From Flavobacteriales bacterium 33_180_T64 (GTDB lineage: Bacteria; Bacteroidota; Bacteroidia; Flavobacteriales; Flavobacteriaceae): a stretch of DNA of 64,000 bases. Each line of letters opens with the position of its first letter. Within the stretch, counting starts at the first letter, position 1. The translations under genes and the position numbers were made by a program. The stretch covers positions 372,001 to 436,000 of the forward strand of contig MAAQ01000013.1 of NCBI GenBank assembly GCA_002162685.1. The letters are read 5' to 3'. Positions 28,318 through 37,169 of the stretch are shown one piece after another. The notes beneath the pieces were generated by a model. The model did not search any database and was not told the DNA's origin. It saw only the letters and a program-made list of their open reading frames with translations.

Positions 28318-28400
28318 AGCGGTGCTTAATAATTTTAAATATAGGCCTTTTATTTGATTCGCATAACTGTAAAAAACAAACACGTATAAGTTTTGTGTAT

Positions 28401-28430
28401 AAAAAAAGCCTCACATCTCTGTAAGGCTTT
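28401..28430 (-). terminator. Terminator after the CAT tRNA
   Basis: AAAGCCT (28405-28411) pairs with AGGCTTT (28424-28430), followed on the minus strand by seven T residues. It ends the tRNA transcript. The same segment is duplicated at 15036-15063. Confidence 0.85.
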
Positions 28431-28444
28431 GGTCTTATTAGAAG

Positions 28445-28518
28445 TGGTCCCACTTGGGCTCGAACCAAGGACCACCTGATTATGAGTCAGGTGCTCTAAC
28501 CAACTGAGCTATGGGACC
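28445..28518 (-). tRNA. tRNA with CAT anticodon (Ile2 or elongator Met)
   Basis: A complete 74-nt cloverleaf on the minus strand: acceptor GGTCCCA / TGGGACC, D arm GCTCAGTTGGTTAGAGC, anticodon arm CCTGA-CTCATAA-TCAGG, variable loop TGGTC, T arm CTTGG-TTCGAGC-CCAAG, discriminator A. CCA is not encoded. The CAT anticodon can belong to elongator tRNA-Met or to tRNA-Ile2, whose C34 is changed to lysidine; sequence alone does not settle it for me, and initiator is unlikely because residues 1 and 72 pair. It follows mce by 46 nt and may be co-transcribed. Confidence 0.95.
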
Positions 28519-28564
28519 AATAAGGCTGCAATATTACTACATATTTTAAAACTCTACAAGAAAT

Positions 28565-28969
28565 TTATTCCTTAATATCTTGACACAACTCAATGAGAAC
28601 ACCATTTGTAGCTTTTGGATGTAAAAAAGCGATGAGTTTATCATCTGCTCCCTTCTTTGGTTTGTCGTGTATCATTTTAAAACCCTCAGCCTTTAGGCGC
28701 TCTATTTCCTTTTCAATATCTGTTACAGCAAAGGCGATATGGTGAATACCTTCACCTTTTTTTTCTATAAATTTTGCAATCGGACTCTCTTGAGTTGTTG
28801 CTTGTAATAATTCTATTTTATTAGGCCCTTTTTTAAAAAATGACGTCATAACACCTTCGCTTTCTACAGCTTCAATTTTATAATGCTTTTCCCCTAAGAG
28901 CGAAGCAAATAAATCATTAGACACTTCTAGGTCTTTAACTGCAATACCAATATGTTCAATTTTCTTCAT
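28565..28969 (-). CDS. mce: Methylmalonyl-CoA epimerase
   Basis: 134 residues, full length. It interconverts (R)- and (S)-methylmalonyl-CoA in the propionate/succinyl-CoA route. The two glyoxalase-fold halves provide the metal ligands: His6 in KIEHIGIAV, Glu in NKIELLQ, His in EGIHHIAFAV and Glu in GVLIELCQ. The motif HPKATNGVLIEL is typical of the enzyme. It is divergent from rbfA; the tRNA gene follows on the same strand. Mutase genes are not in the window. Confidence 0.93.
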   Translation of the reverse strand: MKKIEHIGIAVKDLEVSNDLFASLLGEKHYKIEAVESEGVMTSFFKKGPNKIELLQATTQESPIAKFIEKKGEGIHHIAFAVTDIEKEIERLKAEGFKMIHDKPKKGADDKLIAFLHPKATNGVLIELCQDIKE

Positions 28970-29052
28970 GTATAGTAATTTTGGTTTCCATATAAACGGA
29001 AATCATATAATAAGGTATGAATTTTGCTATAAAAATAAGATAATACTTAAAT

Positions 29053-29074
29053 ATCATCTACTTTTGCAGATGAT
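29053..29074 (+). promoter_or_regulatory. -7 element inside an inverted repeat upstream of rbfA
   Basis: TACTTTTG (29059-29066) is a perfect TAnnTTTG box and places transcription start about 20 nt before the rbfA ATG. It sits in the loop of a perfect 7-bp inverted repeat ATCATCT / AGATGAT (29053-29059 and 29068-29074), so a dimeric repressor could cover it. Confidence 0.5.
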
Positions 29075-29091
29075 TACTTATTATAGTAACT

Positions 29092-29487
29092 ATGGAAGAA
29101 ACACAAAGACAGAAAAAAATAGGAGGAATACTTCAACAAGACCTTGCAGAAGTACTTCAAAAAGCAGCTACTGATGGCGGATTGCGTGGTATAATTATTT
29201 CGGTAAGTAAGGTTAACGTTACTACTGATTTATCTATTGCTAAAGTATACCTCAGTATTTTTCCTAACAAACAAGCCGACGAACTTATAAAGGGTATCCA
29301 ATCAAACACTCCTTTAATTCGTCATGAACTCGCTCAACGCACTAGACATCAACTGCGTCGTATGCCAAACCTTGAGTTTTTTATTGACGATTCGTTAGCA
29401 TATATTGAAGGTATCGAAAAGTCTCTAAAAGGAGAAGATAACCCAATTAAAGACCAAGACCTATTAGATGATCGTAAAAAGAAATAG
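29092..29487 (+). CDS. rbfA: Ribosome-binding factor A
   Basis: 131 residues. RbfA binds the immature 30S subunit and helps 16S rRNA 5'-end maturation. The KH-type fold is recognisable from ETQRQKKIGGILQQDLAEVLQKA at the N-terminus, GLRGIIISVSKVNVTTDLSIAKVYLSIFP, and RHELAQRTRHQLRRMPNLEFFIDDSL. Its TAG stop is directly followed by the GTG start of the ABC permease, so the two genes are translationally coupled. Confidence 0.96.
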   Translation: MEETQRQKKIGGILQQDLAEVLQKAATDGGLRGIIISVSKVNVTTDLSIAKVYLSIFPNKQADELIKGIQSNTPLIRHELAQRTRHQLRRMPNLEFFIDDSLAYIEGIEKSLKGEDNPIKDQDLLDDRKKK

Positions 29488-30690
29488 GTGAATTTCGCAC
29501 TTTACATAGCGAAACGGTATTTATTTTCTAAAAGCAGTAATAATTCCATAAATATTATGACAATTATTGCCGCTTCAGGAACAGTCATTGCTTCTGCTGC
29601 TTTATTTATTGTGCTTTCTGGTTTTGCTGGACTAAAAAGTTTTAGCTTAGAATTTTCATCTTTTGTAGATCCAGACCTTAAAATATTTCCTACGGAAGGA
29701 AAATCGTTTGCAGTTACTAAAGAAGATTCAATTGCTATACAATCTATCGAAGGTATTGAAGCGTATTCTAAAACGATTGAAGAGCGTGTTATTTTAGAGT
29801 TTGACAACAAACGTCAAATTGTTACCATGAAAGGTGTTGATAAAAACTTCACTAAAGTCACGGCTATCGACTCTATGGTTTACTACGGAAATTGGCTAGA
29901 ATACGGTACTGATCAAATTGTATCTGGAGGCGGAATTTCAATCAAATTATCTTTTGGCGTTCTTGATTTTTCAAAACACCAAAAAATATATGTCCCAAAA
30001 CCTGGAAAAGGACAAATTTCCTCAATAAAAAGCGCATTCAATTCTGTTAAAGCTTACAATATTGGGTTATTCGATATTAATGAAGAACTCAACAACGAAT
30101 ATATTTTTGCTAATATTGAAACGGCTAGACACCTGCTTAATTATAATGACAATCAAATGTCATCTATCGAATTTAAACTAAGCCCTGAAGCAGATCAAAC
30201 ACAAGTCATCAGCGCATTAAAAACTGTTTTTGGTAGTAAAGTTCAAATTAAAGATAGAGCACAACTTAATGATGCGCTTTATAAAATGCTCAACACAGAA
30301 AACATGGCTGTCTATCTCATTTTTACGCTAGTCATTATTATTGCTTTATTTAATGTGATTGGCGCTTTAATTATGATGATTTTAGATAAAAAAGAATCTA
30401 TAAACACCCTTTTTAATCTTGGAACAACAACAAAAGACATCAGACGTATTTTCTTTCTACAAGGAAGTTTAATGACAATTATAGCTGGAACAATAGGTGT
30501 AATTTTAGGGTTTATCATTGTGTTTCTCCAAAAGGAATTTGCCTTACTAATGCTAACGCCTTCATTACCATACCCAGTAGAATTGAAAACCATCAATTTT
30601 GTGGTCGTAATTTTAACTATTCTAGTTTTAGGGATTTTAGCGTCTAAATTAGCCTCACAACGAATTACAAGAAACTTAGTTAAAGGCTAA
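29488..30690 (+). CDS. ABC transporter permease, LolC/E (FtsX) family
   Basis: 400 residues, starting at GTG immediately after the rbfA stop. One N-terminal membrane helix (TIIAASGTVIASAALFIVLSGFAGL), a large periplasmic MacB-PCD-like domain (about 55-270), then three helices (IFTLVIIIALFNVIGALIMMI; MTIIAGTIGVILGFIIVFL; FVVVILTILVLGILASKLAS). This is the layout of LolC/LolE, which extract lipoproteins from the inner membrane with ATPase LolD. No ATPase gene is adjacent. The rbfA-permease pairing is common in Flavobacteria. Confidence 0.9.
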   Translation: MNFALYIAKRYLFSKSSNNSINIMTIIAASGTVIASAALFIVLSGFAGLKSFSLEFSSFVDPDLKIFPTEGKSFAVTKEDSIAIQSIEGIEAYSKTIEERVILEFDNKRQIVTMKGVDKNFTKVTAIDSMVYYGNWLEYGTDQIVSGGGISIKLSFGVLDFSKHQKIYVPKPGKGQISSIKSAFNSVKAYNIGLFDINEELNNEYIFANIETARHLLNYNDNQMSSIEFKLSPEADQTQVISALKTVFGSKVQIKDRAQLNDALYKMLNTENMAVYLIFTLVIIIALFNVIGALIMMILDKKESINTLFNLGTTTKDIRRIFFLQGSLMTIIAGTIGVILGFIIVFLQKEFALLMLTPSLPYPVELKTINFVVVILTILVLGILASKLASQRITRNLVKG

Positions 30691-31725
30691 TTAAATAAAC
30701 TGATGATTAGCAAACTTATCTAGTACCTCATCAAAAGCTACAAACACATCTTTTGAATCATCACTGGTTACCATTTTCATACGGTATTCTTTAAAATCTG
30801 GAATACCTTTAAAGTAATTTGTATAATGACGTCTGGTTTCGAAAACACCTAGTTTTTCACCTTTCCAATCAATAGCCATCTGAAGGTGTCGTCTAGCTGC
30901 ATCCACACGCTCTGCCATAGATATAGCATCTAAATGTTCTCCTGTTTCAAAAAAATGTTTCACTTGTTTAAAAAACCAAGGGTTTCCAATTGTTGCACGA
31001 CCAATCATACAACCATCTAAACCATAACTATCACGCATTAGTGCTGCTTTTTCAGGAGAATCTACATCTCCGTTTCCAAATACAGGAATATGCATTCTAG
31101 GGTTGTTTTTTACCGCAGCAATAGGTTTCCAATCAGCTTCACCTTTATACATTTGGGCACGTGTTCTTCCATGGATAGAAATTGCTTTACAACCCACATC
31201 TTGAAGTCGCTCAGCAACCTCAACAATTTTTATAGAATCGTGATCCCAACCTAAGCGGGTTTTAACGGTTACAGGAAGGTTTGTGCGTTTCACCATTTCA
31301 GCAGTAAGGCTTTCCATTAGACAAACATCTTTTAATATACCTGCTCCAGCACCTTTACTCACTACTTTTTTTACTGGACACCCAAAATTGATATCTATAA
31401 TATCGGGATTAGACTTCTCGACAATATCAATAGTTTGAAGCATACTTTCCATATTCGCACCAAAAATCTGAATGCCTACAGGGCGTTCTTTTTCATAGAT
31501 ATCGAGTTTCATAACGCTTTTTGCAGCATCACGAATTAAGCCTTCGCTAGAAATAAATTCGGTATACACTACATCTGCACCTTGCTCTTTACACAAGGCA
31601 CGAAATGGTGGATCACTAACATCTTCCATTGGCGCTAACAACAATGGGAAATCGGGAAGTTCTATGTCGCCTATTTTTACCAAATTCAATTTATTTTGTA
31701 CAAAATTACAGCTTTTATTCAGCAT
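30691..31725 (-). CDS. tRNA-dihydrouridine synthase (DusB-like)
   Basis: 344 residues; FMN enzyme reducing uridines in the tRNA D loop. Motifs in order: LLAPMEDVSDPPFRALCKEQGAD (FMN-binding start), IDINFGCPVKKVVSKGAGAGILKD with the catalytic Cys, VKTRLGWDHDS, SIHGRTRAQMYKGEADW, FGNGDVDSPEKA and MIGRATIGNPWFF. The core begins LVKIGDIELPDF, where a TTG at 31683 might be the real start; the ATG at 31725 adds 14 residues overlapping no other feature. A terminator of the upstream gene sits 3 nt before that ATG, which leaves little space for a promoter and slightly favours the TTG. Confidence 0.9.
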   Translation of the reverse strand: MLNKSCNFVQNKLNLVKIGDIELPDFPLLLAPMEDVSDPPFRALCKEQGADVVYTEFISSEGLIRDAAKSVMKLDIYEKERPVGIQIFGANMESMLQTIDIVEKSNPDIIDINFGCPVKKVVSKGAGAGILKDVCLMESLTAEMVKRTNLPVTVKTRLGWDHDSIKIVEVAERLQDVGCKAISIHGRTRAQMYKGEADWKPIAAVKNNPRMHIPVFGNGDVDSPEKAALMRDSYGLDGCMIGRATIGNPWFFKQVKHFFETGEHLDAISMAERVDAARRHLQMAIDWKGEKLGVFETRRHYTNYFKGIPDFKEYRMKMVTSDDSKDVFVAFDEVLDKFANHQFI

Positions 31726-31727
31726 AT

Positions 31728-31757
31728 AAAAAAGCCTCTACATATTGTAAAGACTTT
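31728..31757 (-). terminator. Terminator of the M28-DUF4345 unit
   Basis: AAAGCCT (31731-31737) pairs with AGACTTT (31751-31757) with one G-U pair on the minus strand; six T residues follow (complement of 31728-31733). Confidence 0.65.
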
Positions 31758-31797
31758 GTGTTTTACTGTATTGACATTTATCTATAAATGGATACTA

Positions 31798-32178
31798 TTA
31801 TCTCATCTTATTGAAAACCCATAATCCATAGGTGCCTAGAAATAGTTCAGCTACTGTTCCAAATATATAACCTGACGTAGGAACTCCATCAATTACAATA
31901 CTTAATACTCTTCCCAATCCTAAACCCAACATAAAAATGATGTTAGTAATAATAGCTATTTTTAGATAATTGATTTTAAAAATTCCTAGAACCCATATCG
32001 TAGAAAAGCCTAGATACAACCCCATAATAGCCTTGTGAAAATTATGCTCATCAACTGTTTCAAGAAACATATCAAAACAAACTTCTGGTTTAAAACCATA
32101 AACAAAAGCTACAGGAACAACAATACATACTGAAATGATTAAATGTATCTTATTAATGATGTTTTCCTTTGTTTTCAT
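31798..32178 (-). CDS. DUF4345-like small membrane protein
   Basis: 126 residues with four predicted membrane helices: about 9-27 (IHLIISVCIVVPVAFVYGF), 49-66 (MGLYLGFSTIWVLGIF), 72-91 (LKIAIITNIIFMLGLGLGR) and 103-120. The GLYLGFSTIWVLGI and TNIIFMLGLGLGRVLSIVIDGVP stretches match my memory of DUF4345 proteins. Function unknown. It starts 6 nt after the M28 peptidase stop, on the same strand, and so is co-transcribed with it. Confidence 0.7.
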   Translation of the reverse strand: MKTKENIINKIHLIISVCIVVPVAFVYGFKPEVCFDMFLETVDEHNFHKAIMGLYLGFSTIWVLGIFKINYLKIAIITNIIFMLGLGLGRVLSIVIDGVPTSGYIFGTVAELFLGTYGLWVFNKMR

Positions 32179-32184
32179 TTTAAC

Positions 32185-33420
32185 TTAAAACTCAATATTA
32201 GCTTCAACCTCAACGTCATTTCGTTTTACAACAACCTTTGTTTTATCTCCAGTATCAAAAACAGACAATGCTCTCATATAACTCATCATATCTGTGACTA
32301 AACTATCGCCTAGTTTAATAACAATATCGCCTCTTTGAAGTTCTGCTTTTTGAGCAGGCCGATCTTCACTTATACCATCAATTCGCATTCCTTTTCCGTC
32401 AAATAAATAATCGGGTATAACGCCTAAACCAACTTTAAATCTTGGTACATCTTCACTTTCGTTTTTTGTTTTTCTAAAAGGCAACTTCCCATTATTATCT
32501 AAGTCTGAAATAATATCAAAAATATAAGTTGAAATCGTTTCCATCCCTTCATAATTCAACTTCTCCGAATCGTCTCCTGGTTTATGGTAATCTTCATGTT
32601 GACCAGTAAAAAAATGTAACACAGGAATATCACTATTATAAAATGACGTATGATCACTTGGACCAACGCCTGATTCATTTGTAATAATTTTAAATTTAGA
32701 GTTATTAGCTTTCACTACTTGTTTTAAAATTGGAGATGTACCAACCCCATAAACAGCAAGTGTACTATCTTGTTTTAAACGCCCAACCATATCCATATTA
32801 AGCATATAGTTAGCCTTTGATAAATCTATAGTAGCATTTTTTGTAAAATAATTAGAACCTAATAATCCCATTTCTTCACCAGAAAAAGCCATAAACAAAT
32901 AATTATTGCCTTTATTTTCTAATTTGAGTTTTTCTGCTAAGCTTAATAATACTGCTACACCACTTGCATTATCATCTGCTCCATTATGAATTTCTCTTGT
33001 TTCTCCCCTAAACAATGATCCTTCAGCACCATATCCTAAATGATCATAGTGTGCTCCAATAATTATAGTGTTTTCTGCCTTATTATCTAAATAAGCAATC
33101 ACATTGGTTCCTGTAATTGTACTATCTCCATTTTTGACCGTATAATTTACTTCTTGATGCGGATCGGTTTTAGGCTTAAAAGAAAACACTTGAAAATAAC
33201 CATCGCCACCTTTACCTTCAAATCCTAAATTCTCAAAACGCTCAGCAATATAATCTGCTGCTACTTTTTCACCATCACTTCCTGTTTGACGCCCTTCGAG
33301 CTTATCGTTTGCTAAAAAAGCAACGTCCTCTTTAATGGTAATAGACTTATTGATATGTTCAGAATCTATTTTACAAGACAATAAAAGCATTAAAAAAATG
33401 ATTGCTATTAGGTTTTTCAT
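32185..33420 (-). CDS. M28-family metallopeptidase lipoprotein with PDZ domain
   Basis: 411 residues. A lipoprotein signal (FLMLLLSCK, lipid Cys16) directs it to the envelope. A protease-associated-type region is followed by the M28 di-zinc core: His and Asp in IIGAHYDHLG, Asp in HNGADDNASGVAVLLSLAE, catalytic/ligand Glu pair in FSGEEMGLLGS, Asp in MLNMDMVGR and His in VGPSDHTSFYNS. The C-terminal 100 residues form a PDZ domain (GMRIDGISEDRPAQKAELQRGDIVIKLGD). M28 enzymes are mostly aminopeptidases. Divergent from the TolB-like lipoprotein. Confidence 0.93.
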   Translation of the reverse strand: MKNLIAIIFLMLLLSCKIDSEHINKSITIKEDVAFLANDKLEGRQTGSDGEKVAADYIAERFENLGFEGKGGDGYFQVFSFKPKTDPHQEVNYTVKNGDSTITGTNVIAYLDNKAENTIIIGAHYDHLGYGAEGSLFRGETREIHNGADDNASGVAVLLSLAEKLKLENKGNNYLFMAFSGEEMGLLGSNYFTKNATIDLSKANYMLNMDMVGRLKQDSTLAVYGVGTSPILKQVVKANNSKFKIITNESGVGPSDHTSFYNSDIPVLHFFTGQHEDYHKPGDDSEKLNYEGMETISTYIFDIISDLDNNGKLPFRKTKNESEDVPRFKVGLGVIPDYLFDGKGMRIDGISEDRPAQKAELQRGDIVIKLGDSLVTDMMSYMRALSVFDTGDKTKVVVKRNDVEVEANIEF

Positions 33421-33431
33421 TACGATAAGTA

Positions 33432-33451
33432 TTAGTTTTGTTCAAAACTAA
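33432..33451. promoter_or_regulatory. Palindrome with back-to-back -7 boxes
   Basis: TTAGTTTTG-TT-CAAAACTAA is a perfect 9-bp inverted repeat with a 2-nt centre in the 63-nt divergent gap. Each arm contains TAGTTTTG, a full TAnnTTTG match, one reading toward the TolB-like gene and one toward the M28 gene. It may be a shared promoter and operator. No TTG at correct spacing is seen for either direction. Confidence 0.45.
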
Positions 33452-33483
33452 ACAATAATTACCATTATTATATTGAACTAATT

Positions 33484-34590
33484 ATGAAAATTAATCCTTT
33501 TATAGGCCTATTTCTTTTACTTCTTATTACGGGATGTAAAACAGATAAACCTCAAAAAACAGACACAATCTCTGAAGCAACAAAATGGGTGGATTCTTTA
33601 ATTTATCCTGAAGAAAGCCACTTTAAAGCTATTCGTCAAGTTACTTTTGGAGGTGATAATGCTGAAGCTTATTGGAGTTTTGATGATAACCAATTAGTGT
33701 TTCAGTCTAATAATAAAAAATGGAATGTGTCCTGTGATCAAATGTTTTTAATGAATGCAAACGAAACATTTAGTGATAGTATTGCTCCTCCAATGTTAAG
33801 CACGGGAAAAGGGCGTACAACATGCTCCTATTTTTTACCAGATAATAAACACATCATTTATGCCTCTACTCATTTAGGAGATGAAAAATGCCCTGAAGCT
33901 GCATTAAAAAAAGACGGAAAATACATTTGGCCGATTTATGATAGTTATGACATTTTTATTGCCGATTTAGAAGGTAATATTGTAAAACAATTAACCAATG
34001 AAGTTGGATATGATGCAGAACCAACCGTTTCTCCAAAAGGAGATAAAATTGTATTTACTTCAACACGAAGTGGTGATTTAGAATTATACACCATGAATAT
34101 TGATGGTACTGGTGTAAAACAAATTACTAATGAATTGGGTTATGATGGCGGTGCTTTCTTTTCTCCAGACGGCACAAAATTAATCTTCCGCTCATCGCGT
34201 CCTAAGACTGAAGGCGAAATAAAAGAATATAAAGATTTACTAGCAGAAGGCTTAGTGCAACCTACAGAAATGGAGCTTTATATTTGTAATGCTGATGGTA
34301 GTGATTTGCGTCAATTAACCGATTTAGGAAACGCCAATTGGAGTCCGTTTTTTCATCCTTCAGGAGAGAAAATTTTATTCTCTTCAAATTTTGAAGCCGA
34401 ACGCGGATTTCCGTTTAATTTATACTTAATTGATTTAGATGGGAAGAATCTAGAACGCGTAACTCATGGTGAAACATTTGATGCATTTCCAGTGTTTTCT
34501 AATAATGGTAAATATTTAGCCTTTTCTTCAAACCGAAATAATGGAGGTGGTCGCGATACGAATTTATTTATTGCAGAATGGCAAGATTAA
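33484..34590 (+). CDS. TolB-like beta-propeller lipoprotein (PD40 repeats)
   Basis: 368 residues. Lipoprotein signal with LLLITGC (lipid Cys18). Several PD40/WD40-like blades follow: EPTVSPKGDKIVFTSTRSGDLELYTMNIDG, AFFSPDGTKLIFRSSRP, PFFHPSGEKILFSSNF and FPVFSNNGKYLAFSSNR. Similar proteins are envelope propellers, some associated with TolB-type or peptidase functions. No catalytic domain is attached. Its neighbour is the divergent M28 peptidase, which may share a substrate. Confidence 0.88.
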   Translation: MKINPFIGLFLLLLITGCKTDKPQKTDTISEATKWVDSLIYPEESHFKAIRQVTFGGDNAEAYWSFDDNQLVFQSNNKKWNVSCDQMFLMNANETFSDSIAPPMLSTGKGRTTCSYFLPDNKHIIYASTHLGDEKCPEAALKKDGKYIWPIYDSYDIFIADLEGNIVKQLTNEVGYDAEPTVSPKGDKIVFTSTRSGDLELYTMNIDGTGVKQITNELGYDGGAFFSPDGTKLIFRSSRPKTEGEIKEYKDLLAEGLVQPTEMELYICNADGSDLRQLTDLGNANWSPFFHPSGEKILFSSNFEAERGFPFNLYLIDLDGKNLERVTHGETFDAFPVFSNNGKYLAFSSNRNNGGGRDTNLFIAEWQD

Positions 34591-34601
34591 TCGATCTAGT
34601 T

Positions 34602-37013
34602 TCAATTCTTATCTAAACGATCTCTTTCTTCCAAATCACTAGTTCTCGCATTCGTGTATAATTTAGTATTTCCAAACTTATAACGGAAACCTAATTTAAT
34701 ATAACGATTATCAACATCAATAAATTGTGTATTAAATTGATTCTGATATTGAGTGGTGACATCAAAATTTTGGGTATTAAACAAATCGCTTACTGTTAGT
34801 GATATTGTTCCTTTTTTCTTGAATATTGTTTTAGATAATGATAACTGACTAAATAAACGATCTTCAACGATTTGAAGTCCTTGAAGGTTTTTCCCTATCC
34901 AAGTCAAATCTAAAAATAGACTTAGACTTTTATCTTTTAATAATGACACATTATTCGTTAATGATGAATAATTAGACCATTGATTTTGGTTTACAAATCC
35001 ATAGCCAAAATCGGCCTCTTCTTCAATATTATAAAAAGAGGTTACAAAATAAGTATTCCAATCTTCAGTAAGGTTAAAACCTATAGAAAAATCAAAGCCA
35101 AATTCAACTGTTTTGTCAAAATTTACCGATTTGTATTCTATAATATTAGTGTTATTATTTTGTCTTGGGATTTCAGAAATTGCGCCATCATAATTTTGAT
35201 AATAGGCTTCAATCGTAATCAAATCATTAAATAGAGCAGTCCCTACCACATAATGGTCGAGAAATGTAGGAACTAATAGCGGGTTTCCAACCACTACATA
35301 ATTATCGTTTAAGAAAAAACGAAACGGATTTAAATCTGCATAACCAGGTCTCGCAATACTTCGTTTATAATTCGTATAAACACTATACTCATCTGAAATA
35401 TTATATCGAAAACTTAGATTAGGAAACAGTTCTAAATAATCTTGAGTATTAGTCACATTAGTTAAAGGAGACTTTCCTTCTAGACTAGTTTGTTCTACCC
35501 TTAAACCTACATTAAAATCATAGGTATCTGTGCCCAATGAATAATTAACATAACCCGCAAAAATACGTTCATCATAATCAAAATCATCAGAGTTTAAAGG
35601 GTTAATAATTTCATTTCCCGTATTGAGGTCCACATCAAACTGCGTGATATCACTTTTGGTTGTAATATTAGAAAATTTAAGCCCTGTTTCAAAACTTGAT
35701 GTATCATTTAAAGGTAAACTATAATCTAATTTTGAAGCTATAATCTGTGTTTCTTGATTTGCATTTGTATTAAATGCTGAAGCGTTTTGAAAGTTATCAT
35801 TCACATCAAAAAAAGCGCTTATTACCATTTGATTTCTATCGTAATTGTAGGCTGTAAAATGTGTGTTAAAAGTTAATTCTCCAGAAGCAAAACTATGATT
35901 AAAGTCTAAATCAAAACCTAAATTATACTTATTGTCTCTTGATAAATTATCGGCTGTAAACCTTGATAAATTATCACCATTGTTATCACTAATAATAGTA
36001 TTGTTGCTAATGCGATACTTAAAATATGGCAGGTATAATGCATTAGATGATAAACTTATTGTATTGTTGTCATTAATTGAATAATCAAAATTTGCATTAA
36101 GGTTATGGGTCTCAGACCAAGTGTTCCTGTTTGTAAATGATCGCCAACGTTGTTCAACTGTATTTGTATTATCTAAATAATTTACAGTATCATCACCATC
36201 TCTATTAATCTTATTTTTAACGTAGTTATAATTGACATTAAAACTGATATTCTTTTTTTTAAAAAAATGACTTGTTCCTACATTATATCTTGGAAAAACA
36301 CCTTGAGTGTAGTTTGTATAAACACTTCCTTGATAACCTGTAACTAGGTTTTTGCTCATTACAATATTCAATACAACACCACTTTCGGCATCGTATTTTG
36401 CTGAAGGATTTGTTATGACTTCAATAGATTTTATTGCATTTGCTGAAGACCCTTCTAATAATTGATTTAAATCTTCTGAAGATAAATGTACTTTTCTATT
36501 ATTAATATAGACTGTAGGGTTGGAGTTTTTAACAGTAATTTCATCACCAATAACCAAAACACTTGGTGTGCTTTTTAATACATCTAATATATTACCCTCT
36601 ACTAATGCGGTGTTTTCTATATTAAAAATGAGCCGGTCTGCTTCTCTAGTTAATGTTGGTTTTTTAACAGTGATATTAACTTGATCTAAACTTTCGGCAT
36701 CTTCGCTAAGTTTAATTGTTTTTAAATCTAATTGACCATTTAAAACAATTTTTTGTTTATAATCACTATACCCCAAATAACTCACTTTGATAACGTAGTT
36801 GTTAGGTTCAAGATTATTTAGGCTAAATAAACCGTTTAAATCTGTAGAAGACCCTTTTAAAACCTCACTCTCATCTTCATTGAATAAAATAACGTTAGCA
36901 AACTCTATTGGCTTATTATTTACATCAACAATAGTTCCAGAAACAGATAAATCTTGTCCATAGCTCATTAATGAACATGCCAAAAAAAGGACAATATTGA
37001 GTAGGGGTTTCAA
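34602..37013 (-). CDS. TonB-receptor-like outer-membrane barrel (PF14905 type)
   Basis: 803 residues. Signal peptide (LLNIVLFLACSLMSYGQ), a carboxypeptidase-D regulatory-like domain (about 22-105; GTIVDVNNKPIEFANVILFNEDE), a plug-like domain (about 115-215; ILDVLKSTPSVLVIGDEITVKNSNPTVYINNRKVHLSSEDL) and a long barrel in alternating aromatic strands to an end with YIKLGFRYKFG. This is the outer-membrane barrel family often annotated TonB-dependent receptor in Flavobacteria; no SusD partner is adjacent. The substrate is unknown. Converges on the TolB-like gene with 11 nt between stops. Confidence 0.9.
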   Translation of the reverse strand: MKPLLNIVLFLACSLMSYGQDLSVSGTIVDVNNKPIEFANVILFNEDESEVLKGSSTDLNGLFSLNNLEPNNYVIKVSYLGYSDYKQKIVLNGQLDLKTIKLSEDAESLDQVNITVKKPTLTREADRLIFNIENTALVEGNILDVLKSTPSVLVIGDEITVKNSNPTVYINNRKVHLSSEDLNQLLEGSSANAIKSIEVITNPSAKYDAESGVVLNIVMSKNLVTGYQGSVYTNYTQGVFPRYNVGTSHFFKKKNISFNVNYNYVKNKINRDGDDTVNYLDNTNTVEQRWRSFTNRNTWSETHNLNANFDYSINDNNTISLSSNALYLPYFKYRISNNTIISDNNGDNLSRFTADNLSRDNKYNLGFDLDFNHSFASGELTFNTHFTAYNYDRNQMVISAFFDVNDNFQNASAFNTNANQETQIIASKLDYSLPLNDTSSFETGLKFSNITTKSDITQFDVDLNTGNEIINPLNSDDFDYDERIFAGYVNYSLGTDTYDFNVGLRVEQTSLEGKSPLTNVTNTQDYLELFPNLSFRYNISDEYSVYTNYKRSIARPGYADLNPFRFFLNDNYVVVGNPLLVPTFLDHYVVGTALFNDLITIEAYYQNYDGAISEIPRQNNNTNIIEYKSVNFDKTVEFGFDFSIGFNLTEDWNTYFVTSFYNIEEEADFGYGFVNQNQWSNYSSLTNNVSLLKDKSLSLFLDLTWIGKNLQGLQIVEDRLFSQLSLSKTIFKKKGTISLTVSDLFNTQNFDVTTQYQNQFNTQFIDVDNRYIKLGFRYKFGNTKLYTNARTSDLEERDRLDKN

Positions 37014-37131
37014 AATTAGCTAGGGTTTTGCATTGCAAGATAACATTTGTTTTTAAATAATATTTACGGTTTTTCCATACTTATTCGGGTTTTTGTAAAC
37101 ATTTATACCTTTTTATGCATAATAAATCAAT

Positions 37132-37139
37132 TATATTTG
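37132..37139 (+). promoter_or_regulatory. -7 element for lepA
   Basis: TATATTTG, a perfect TAnnTTTG, 30 nt before the lepA ATG. No TTG is seen 19-21 nt upstream. Confidence 0.5.
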
Positions 37140-37169
37140 CAAATCTTTATTGAGATGAATTAGGATATT

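Noticed and set aside
28445-28518. Calling the CAT tRNA an initiator tRNA-fMet
   Set aside because: The first acceptor pair is G1-C72 and three consecutive G-C pairs at the base of the anticodon stem are absent.
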